From: CAYSBE01 sp046309355
Lineage (GTDB): Bacteria; Bacteroidota; Bacteroidia; UKL13-3
Direction: 5' to 3'
Length of the DNA stretch: 19,975 nucleotides
NCBI GenBank assembly: GCA_046309355.1
Contig: JBKCPL010000070.1
Coordinates: 1-19,975, forward strand
Positions 15,321-19,975 of the stretch are shown here, piece by piece. Made by a program: the position numbers and the translations under genes. The notes under the pieces were generated by a model that worked only from the letters and a program-made list of their open reading frames with translations, made no database searches and was not told the DNA's origin. Each line of letters starts with the position of its first letter. Position 1 is the first letter of the stretch.

Positions 15321-16394
15321 ATGGCTAAAATAAAATTCAACAACAGTGACCCCCATTTCTTCAATGAACTGAAGTCACGCGTTAACTCATACTTTGAACA
15401 GCATCAGATAAAGCCTACCGGCAACTACAAACTGTATTCGAAGACAGCCATCCTTATTTCCGCGCTGGCTTCTTCATACATCTGGCTGGTGTTTTTTACC
15501 CCGCAATCGGACGTATTGAGCACACTAATCTGCATGGTTATGGGAGTAAACGTAGCAGCCATCGGATTTAATGTCATGCACGATGGCTCTCACGGCAGTT
15601 ATTCATCTCGTAAATGGGTAAACACCTGCATGGGTTTTAGTCTGAATCTGCTTGGGGGCAACGTGTATATCTGGAATCAAAAACACAATATCAACCACCA
15701 TTCCTACACCAATGTTGAAGGTATGGATGATGATATCGACATACGTCCGTTTATTCGTGTTCACTCCGATCAGAAAAAGATGTGGTACCACCGTTTTCAA
15801 CACTATTACGGACTATTGTTGTATGCTATGACTTACCTTTTTTGGGTATTTATGAACGACTTCAATAAGTACTTCACTGGTAAAATAGCTAAACACACAG
15901 CCATGCGTAAAATGGATTTACCTGAGCACATGAATTTCTGGATATCAAAACTGCTGTATGTATTCATTTTCATCGTTCTGCCTTTCTTCTTTGTAGGTGT
16001 TGTTCCTACTCTTGTAGGTTACATTATTATGGCATTTACGGCAGGTATAGTCATATCCATCGTATTTCAATTGGCACACGTGGTGGAGCATGCACATTTT
16101 GTTAATCCTGAAGGTGACAGTATGCGTATCGAAACCGAGTGGGCAAAACATCAGTTAAATACCACGTTTAATTTTGCCACACAAAGCAAATTGGTGAGTT
16201 GGTTATTAGGAGGGCTGAATTTTCAGGTTGAGCATCATTTGTTTCCACGCATCAGCCACATACACTACCCAGAAATAAACAAAATTGTAAAGCAAACCTG
16301 CAGGGAGTTTAATGTTGCTTACAACGAGTTTCCTACATTATTTGCTGCTATTCGTTCGCATTTAGGCCATTTGAAGCTGGCTGGTGTGGCCTAG
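15321..16394 (+). CDS. Membrane fatty-acid desaturase (front-end type, no cytochrome b5 domain)
   Basis: Inserts a double bond into acyl chains using a di-iron centre and outside electrons. The 357 residues show three histidine boxes: HDGSHGS (87-93), HNINHH (122-127) and QVEHH (302-306). The Gln in the third box (QxxHH) is typical of front-end (delta-5/6-like) and related acyl-lipid desaturases. Hydrophobic segments lie near 42-60, 68-86, 104-118, 162-178, 209-234 and 236-256. No cytochrome b5 domain (HPGG) is present, so a separate electron donor is needed. The regioselectivity cannot be read from sequence. ATG at 15321, divergent from hisS. Its stop overlaps that of the convergent serine-hydrolase gene inside CTAG. 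Confidence 0.92.
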   Translation: MAKIKFNNSDPHFFNELKSRVNSYFEQHQIKPTGNYKLYSKTAILISALASSYIWLVFFTPQSDVLSTLICMVMGVNVAAIGFNVMHDGSHGSYSSRKWVNTCMGFSLNLLGGNVYIWNQKHNINHHSYTNVEGMDDDIDIRPFIRVHSDQKKMWYHRFQHYYGLLLYAMTYLFWVFMNDFNKYFTGKIAKHTAMRKMDLPEHMNFWISKLLYVFIFIVLPFFFVGVVPTLVGYIIMAFTAGIVISIVFQLAHVVEHAHFVNPEGDSMRIETEWAKHQLNTTFNFATQSKLVSWLLGGLNFQVEHHLFPRISHIHYPEINKIVKQTCREFNVAYNEFPTLFAAIRSHLGHLKLAGVA

Positions 16395-17563
16395 TTTTCG
16401 GCACAGGCAAACGCCACATCCAGGTAGGTAAATACATCTGCCGGAACATTATGACCGGTTTTTGAAGCACGTTTATGTCCAAGCCGTACAACAATCATAT
16501 TCATGTCGGGTACGCAAAAAATATATTGTCCCCGAATTCCACGTGCGTAAAAGATACGATGATTCTGATGAGTCATTAACCACCACTGATAACCGTACTT
16601 ATCATTTGGTTTATTGTTTTCATCAAGAATGGATGCGGGCATTATACTTTCAACTATGTATGCTGAGTCAATCAGTTGTATGCCATTCCAGTTTCCGTAT
16701 TGCATCATCAGTCGTCCGAATCTGGCAAAATCGCGCGCGTGGCTGTACCAGCAGCAACTTACTTTTTCCATTCCTTTTTCATCCGTACTCCAGTATGCAG
16801 GATATTCAGCTCCCATAGGCTGCCACAATCTTTCCGAGGCATAAGCTGCCACACTTTTATGTGTTGCGTTTTTCAGTATCATACCCAGCAACTGGGTGTC
16901 ACCTCCTTTGTAATTCCAACGTACACCCGGTGTATCAGTTAGTTCACCGGTTAGCGTTAGCGAGTTTACATCATCGCCATAGTATGCACGTGCAGGCCAA
17001 CTAAAGGGGCTTGCATAATTTTCATCAAATGCCAATCCGCTACTCATAGTAAGCAATTGCCTGATGGTGATTTTTCCTCTCGCATCGTTGCGCAATTCAG
17101 GGATGTATAGTGCAGTTGCGTCATCCAGACTTTGAATGTATCCATCCTTCAGCGCACAACCAATGAGTAGCGATGTAAATGACTTAGCCATCGAAAAGGA
17201 ATTGACGGGTTCAGCTTTGGCGGCTGTAAACTTAGTTTCATCGGCATACTCGTACAGTATTTGATTGTTTTGAATAACCAGAAAGTAATCCGTTTCATAG
17301 AGCTTAAATGCAGCAAGCGAAGTATCGGGCAGTATGTATTTTTTTTCTGCCGAAATATCTGACCACGGTTCAGGTTTTGAAGCAGCAATGGTTTTATAAT
17401 CAAACGCATTCAACTCATAAATATCAGGGCCTAATTTTCCGCTGAAAATAGTTAACGCTAAAACCTTATTTACGTATAAATTTCCAGAAGCCCACAGGCT
17501 AATCTCACCCACACATATTAGTATGAGCAGTCCTACTCCGATTTTTTTTAGTTTTTTCATCAT
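16391..17563 (-). CDS. Serine hydrolase of the beta-lactamase/penicillin-binding fold (class C-like)
   Basis: A 390-residue protein with an N-terminal hydrophobic segment (about 8-26) that acts as signal or membrane anchor, so the enzyme domain is probably outside the cytoplasm. The catalytic SxxK is Ser124-Met-Ala-Lys127 (NSFSMAKSFTSL). RQLLTMSSGL (168-177) is the usual family stretch. WNYKGGDTQLLG (216-227) provides the likely second-motif Tyr218, where Asn of YxN is replaced by Gly220. GIRGQYIF (342-349) is in the place of the KTG box. This pattern resembles the 6-aminohexanoate-dimer hydrolase/esterase branch (NylB-like) more than true AmpC, so calling it a resistance gene would be unsafe. 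The start is ATGATG; either Met could be used. Confidence 0.88.
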   Translation of the reverse strand: MMKKLKKIGVGLLILICVGEISLWASGNLYVNKVLALTIFSGKLGPDIYELNAFDYKTIAASKPEPWSDISAEKKYILPDTSLAAFKLYETDYFLVIQNNQILYEYADETKFTAAKAEPVNSFSMAKSFTSLLIGCALKDGYIQSLDDATALYIPELRNDARGKITIRQLLTMSSGLAFDENYASPFSWPARAYYGDDVNSLTLTGELTDTPGVRWNYKGGDTQLLGMILKNATHKSVAAYASERLWQPMGAEYPAYWSTDEKGMEKVSCCWYSHARDFARFGRLMMQYGNWNGIQLIDSAYIVESIMPASILDENNKPNDKYGYQWWLMTHQNHRIFYARGIRGQYIFCVPDMNMIVVRLGHKRASKTGHNVPADVFTYLDVAFACAEN

Positions 17564-17592
17564 GCACGTGTTGGGTAGTTAATTAATATATG

Positions 17593-17622
17593 CCAATATA
17601 AACTATTCCCTTACGCAGTCAA
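17593..17622 (-). promoter_or_regulatory. Candidate Bacteroidota promoter for the serine hydrolase gene
   Basis: On the minus strand TTG (17620-17622), exactly 19 bp, then TATATTGG (17593-17600), one base from TAnnTTTG. It lies 29 bp before the ATG. The same DNA also reads as TTGACT-N16-TATATT, so a sigma-70-like view is possible. Confidence 0.4.
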
Positions 17623-17637
17623 TAGCGGTGGCGTAAG
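17610..17637 (-). terminator. Weak hairpin after the carbonic anhydrase gene
   Basis: CTTACGC (17610-17616) and GCGTAAG (17631-17637) form a 7-bp stem around a 14-base loop, 27 bp beyond the carbonic anhydrase stop. No T-run follows on the minus strand, so termination is uncertain; the stem also overlaps the candidate promoter of the next gene. Confidence 0.25.
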
Positions 17638-17664
17638 CAACCGGTTGTATAGTACGAAGAGGTT

Positions 17665-18186
17665 TCATGAATTGGCTGTTCGGTAATGTGCTATATATTC
17701 TTTGCTTAAAAGTACATAGGCCTCAGCATTGCGTTTTACTTTTTCAATTTGCGTTTCTGTTAGTTGTTTTACCACTCGTGCAGGGGAACCTAAAACGACT
17801 GAATAGTCAGGAATTTCCATGCCTTCGGGAACAAGGGCATTTGCTCCGACAATACAAAAGTTGCCAATTTTTGCACCGTTGAGTACCGTAGCATGCATAC
17901 CAATTAGTACATGGTTTGCCAATGTTGCACCGTGTATAATGGCTCCATGGCCTACGATACAATCATCTCCCACGGTTACCGGAAATCCGGGGTCCACATG
18001 AATAACCGCATTTTCCTGCACATTCGTGCGGTTGCCCAGTGTAATATAGTCTGCATCGCCCCGCAATACAGCACCAAACCAAACCGAGCATTCGTCACCT
18101 AACTTTACCCGCCCGAAAACGCGTGCAGTATCAGCAATCCAAACCTGTTCGCCCTTTTCAATAGGTTTTTCTAGAATAGTTTTCAT
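17665..18186 (-). CDS. Gamma-class carbonic anhydrase-like left-handed beta-helix protein
   Basis: A 173-residue hexapeptide-repeat protein (from ATG at 18186) of the YrdA/Cam family. Repeats with small and aliphatic residues every six positions run from about 12 to 138. The three metal-binding histidines are present as His63 (VIHVDP), His80 and His85 (GHGAIIHGA), with the 17 and 5 residue spacings of the YrdA type. Reversible CO2 hydration is possible, but many YrdA-type members show little or no activity. The C-terminal helix (about 140-170) caps the trimer. An ATG pair eight and seven codons upstream (from 18210) is less likely because the conserved N-terminus begins at MKTILEKP. Divergent from hutI. 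Confidence 0.92.
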   Translation of the reverse strand: MKTILEKPIEKGEQVWIADTARVFGRVKLGDECSVWFGAVLRGDADYITLGNRTNVQENAVIHVDPGFPVTVGDDCIVGHGAIIHGATLANHVLIGMHATVLNGAKIGNFCIVGANALVPEGMEIPDYSVVLGSPARVVKQLTETQIEKVKRNAEAYVLLSKEYIAHYRTANS

Positions 18187-18259
18187 GGATTTTAATAAGT
18201 CATGCATCATGCAATTTTAAGGATATTATGGTTAGTATAAATAATTAACTTGCACCGTC

Positions 18260-19510
18260 ATGCTTATCGTTAAAAATATTAAAACGCTTTACGGCCTTAC
18301 GCCACTGCACACGCAAAAAAAATCGGGTGCCGAAATGCAGCAGTTCGAATCGCTGCAACAGGCCTATCTGATATGTGATAAAGGTGTGATTGTAGACTAT
18401 GGCACCATGCCGCTGCCTGATACCTACAACCTCGATGGTGCCGAAATTATAGACGCATCCGGCAAACTGGTTTTGCCTTCTTTTGTGGATTCGCACACGC
18501 ATATTGTGTATGCTGCAAGCCGCGAAGAAGAGTTTGTAATGCGTATTAAAGGCAAATCGTACGAAGAAATAGCAGCAGCCGGAGGCGGTATTCTGAATTC
18601 GGCCCGCAAACTACAGGCGATGAGTGAAGACGAGTTGTTCGATCAGGCGTATCAAAGGTTAAATGAAGTGATAGCAAGCGGTACCGGAGCTATTGAAATA
18701 AAGAGTGGATATGGCCTTACCACAGATAGCGAGCTGAAAATGCTGCGTGTAATTAAGCGACTTAAATCCAATTCACCCATTGCTATAAAATCAACATTTC
18801 TGGGAGCACACGCAGTACCTGTAGAGTATAAAAACAACCGAGAAGCTTATGTGTCACTAATTATTGATGACATGTTGCCGCGCATAGCAAGCGAGCAACT
18901 GGCAGATTTTGTAGATGTGTTTTGTGATCAGGGATTTTTTACGGTTGATGAAACCGAAAGGATTTTAACCGCAGCCGCTCAACATGGATTGAAGCCAAAA
19001 ATACATGCCAATGAATTGGGATATACCGGAGGTGTACAGGTAGGAGTGAAGCATCACGCCATCAGTGTAGATCACCTGGAATATACGGGTGAGGAGGAAA
19101 TCAGGTGTTTGCTGAACAGCACAACCATGCCTGTGGCTTTGCCCAATTGTTCATTCTTTCTGGGTATACCGTATGCACCGCTACGCACCATGATTGATGC
19201 AGGCTTACCGGTGTGTTTGGCTAGCGATTACAATCCCGGTAGTTCGCCCAACGGACGCATGGGTTTTGTGGTTTCGCTGGCATGTACGCAAATGAAACTG
19301 ACACCTGAAGAGGCGTATAATGCTGCTACTATTAACGGTGCTGCTGCATTGGAAATAAGTGCTACACATGGCAGTATAGCTAAAGGTAAGGTGGCTAATT
19401 TTTATATTTCTAAACCAGTCAGTTCACTGGCCTATTTACCGTATCATTTCGGTGGCGATTGTATTGAAACAGTGGTAGTAAATGGTGAGAGATATAAAGG
19501 ATTCGTATAA
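18260..19510 (+). CDS. hutI: Imidazolonepropionase
   Basis: Third step of histidine breakdown: hydrolyses 4-imidazolone-5-propionate to N-formimino-L-glutamate. The 416-residue amidohydrolase has the metal ligands His79 and His81 (VDSHTH), His249 (KIHANE, with Glu252) and Asp323 (ASDYNPGSSPNG, 321-332). Substrate-loop residues REEEFVMRIKGKSYEEIAAAGGG (88-110) carry the family features, including the Arg near 88-95 and the GGG. GTGAIEIKSGYGL (141-153) is also typical. It is the only hut gene on this strand; hutH is 4.5 kb upstream on the minus strand and hutU is not in the window. A strong terminator follows. Confidence 0.96.
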   Translation: MLIVKNIKTLYGLTPLHTQKKSGAEMQQFESLQQAYLICDKGVIVDYGTMPLPDTYNLDGAEIIDASGKLVLPSFVDSHTHIVYAASREEEFVMRIKGKSYEEIAAAGGGILNSARKLQAMSEDELFDQAYQRLNEVIASGTGAIEIKSGYGLTTDSELKMLRVIKRLKSNSPIAIKSTFLGAHAVPVEYKNNREAYVSLIIDDMLPRIASEQLADFVDVFCDQGFFTVDETERILTAAAQHGLKPKIHANELGYTGGVQVGVKHHAISVDHLEYTGEEEIRCLLNSTTMPVALPNCSFFLGIPYAPLRTMIDAGLPVCLASDYNPGSSPNGRMGFVVSLACTQMKLTPEEAYNAATINGAAALEISATHGSIAKGKVANFYISKPVSSLAYLPYHFGGDCIETVVVNGERYKGFV

Positions 19511-19533
19511 GCGGAAGAGATAAGTCGATAAAA

Positions 19534-19570
19534 AAACTAGGGCCCCGCGCGAAGCGCGGGGCCCTAGTTT
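19534..19570. terminator. Very strong 17-bp hairpin terminator between hutI and groEL
   Basis: A perfect 17-bp inverted repeat (19534-19550 and 19554-19570) with a 3-base GAA loop on plus. The stem core is nearly all G and C. On the minus strand six T follow the stem (complement of A at 19531-19536), so it is a good intrinsic terminator for groEL, 23 bp beyond its stop. On the plus strand only TTT follows, so for hutI it is weaker, but the stem alone is very stable. The tip, GCGAAGC at 19549-19555, is a known ultra-stable DNA mini-hairpin. Confidence 0.88.
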
Positions 19571-19593
19571 ACTCCGTCATTAGAGATTTTTTC

Positions 19594-19975
19594 TTAGTAA
19601 TCCATACCGCCCATTCCACCCGGCATTCCGGCAGGCATAGCAGGTTTTTCTTCTTTCTCTTCAACCAGCGCACATTCTGTGGTAAGTATCATGGCTGCTG
19701 CCGAAGCTGCATTTTGCAATGCCACACGGGCTACTTTAGTGGGGTCGATAACACCTGCAGTTATCAGGTTTTCGTATGCTTCAGTGCGGGCATTGTAACC
19801 AAAATCGGCTTTGCCTTCACGCACTTTATTTACAACTACCGAACCTTCGCCACCGGCATTGGCTACAATCTGACGCAGCGGCTCTTCTATCGCTCTGCGT
19901 ATGATTTGTATACCTGTATTTTCGTCTTCGTTGGCACCTTTCAGTTTCTCCAGTGATTCAATAGCACGGATGTAG
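19594..19975 (-). CDS. groEL: Chaperonin GroEL, C-terminal part (cut by window edge)
   Basis: The 126 residues in the window are the C-terminus of the 60-kDa chaperonin that folds proteins in an ATP-driven double ring with GroES. The translated strand runs through RRAIEEPLRQIVANAGGEGS, then FGYNARTEAYENLITAGVID and PTKVARVALQNAASAA. The tail MPGGMGGMDY has the Gly-Met-rich repeats that line the cavity floor. The reading frame is open to the window edge; the start, and groES, which is usually just upstream, lie outside. The stop is followed by a strong hairpin terminator. Confidence 0.97.
   Translation of the reverse strand, partial: YIRAIESLEKLKGANEDENTGIQIIRRAIEEPLRQIVANAGGEGSVVVNKVREGKADFGYNARTEAYENLITAGVIDPTKVARVALQNAASAAAMILTTECALVEEKEEKPAMPAGMPGGMGGMDY

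Noticed and set aside
16391..17563. Serine hydrolase as an antibiotic-resistance (AmpC) gene
   Set aside because: SxxK is present, but the YxN and KTG motifs are replaced by YKG and RGQ-type sequences, as in esterase or NylB-like members.

Overview
The window is a gene-dense, chromosomal, housekeeping stretch from a member of the Bacteroidota. Protein features and promoter-like sequences support this: several intergenic regions carry the TAnnTTTG -7 element typical of that phylum, Shine-Dalgarno signals are weak or absent, and the ParA/ParB, HisRS and AspA proteins read as Bacteroidota types. The order, possibly Chitinophagales or Sphingobacteriales, is a guess. I see no tRNA, rRNA, insertion sequence, prophage, CRISPR array or toxin-antitoxin module. 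Eighteen coding regions are supported, the last cut by the window edge.

Layout. 70-3668 (minus): three shikimate genes, aroB and aroA overlapping by 4 bp, then a 213-bp gap and aroC. 3753-4952 (plus): proline dehydrogenase, divergent from aroB. 5122-7520 (plus): a tight three-gene unit of an MBL-fold hydrolase, parA and parB. An inverted repeat just before its first ATG has arms identical to the parS half-site. 7538-8950 (minus): aspartase. 9060-10184 (minus): a lipoprotein di-heme cytochrome c peroxidase with its own promoter and terminator. 10310-12196 (minus): a BASS-family transporter followed by an AlkB-like membrane di-iron enzyme. 12282-15199 (minus): hisS followed 5 bp later by hutH. 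15321-16394 (plus): a membrane fatty-acid desaturase whose stop codon overlaps that of a convergent beta-lactamase-fold serine hydrolase (16391-17563, minus). 17665-18186 (minus): gamma-class carbonic anhydrase. 18260-19510 (plus): hutI. 19594 to the edge (minus): the C-terminus of groEL, behind a very strong 17-bp hairpin terminator.

How they fit together. The shikimate genes supply chorismate; dehydroquinate synthase is step 2, EPSP synthase step 6 and chorismate synthase step 7. Four enzymes of amino-acid breakdown (proline dehydrogenase, aspartase, HutH, HutI) lie in separate units. hutU and the last hut step are not in the window. The ParABS genes suggest, but do not prove, proximity to the replication origin.

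I do not see an obviously new multi-gene system. The items most worth checking are the everted parS-like half-sites before the hydrolase-parA-parB unit, the hisS-hutH pairing, and the transporter/AlkB-like pair with altered histidine-box neighbours.
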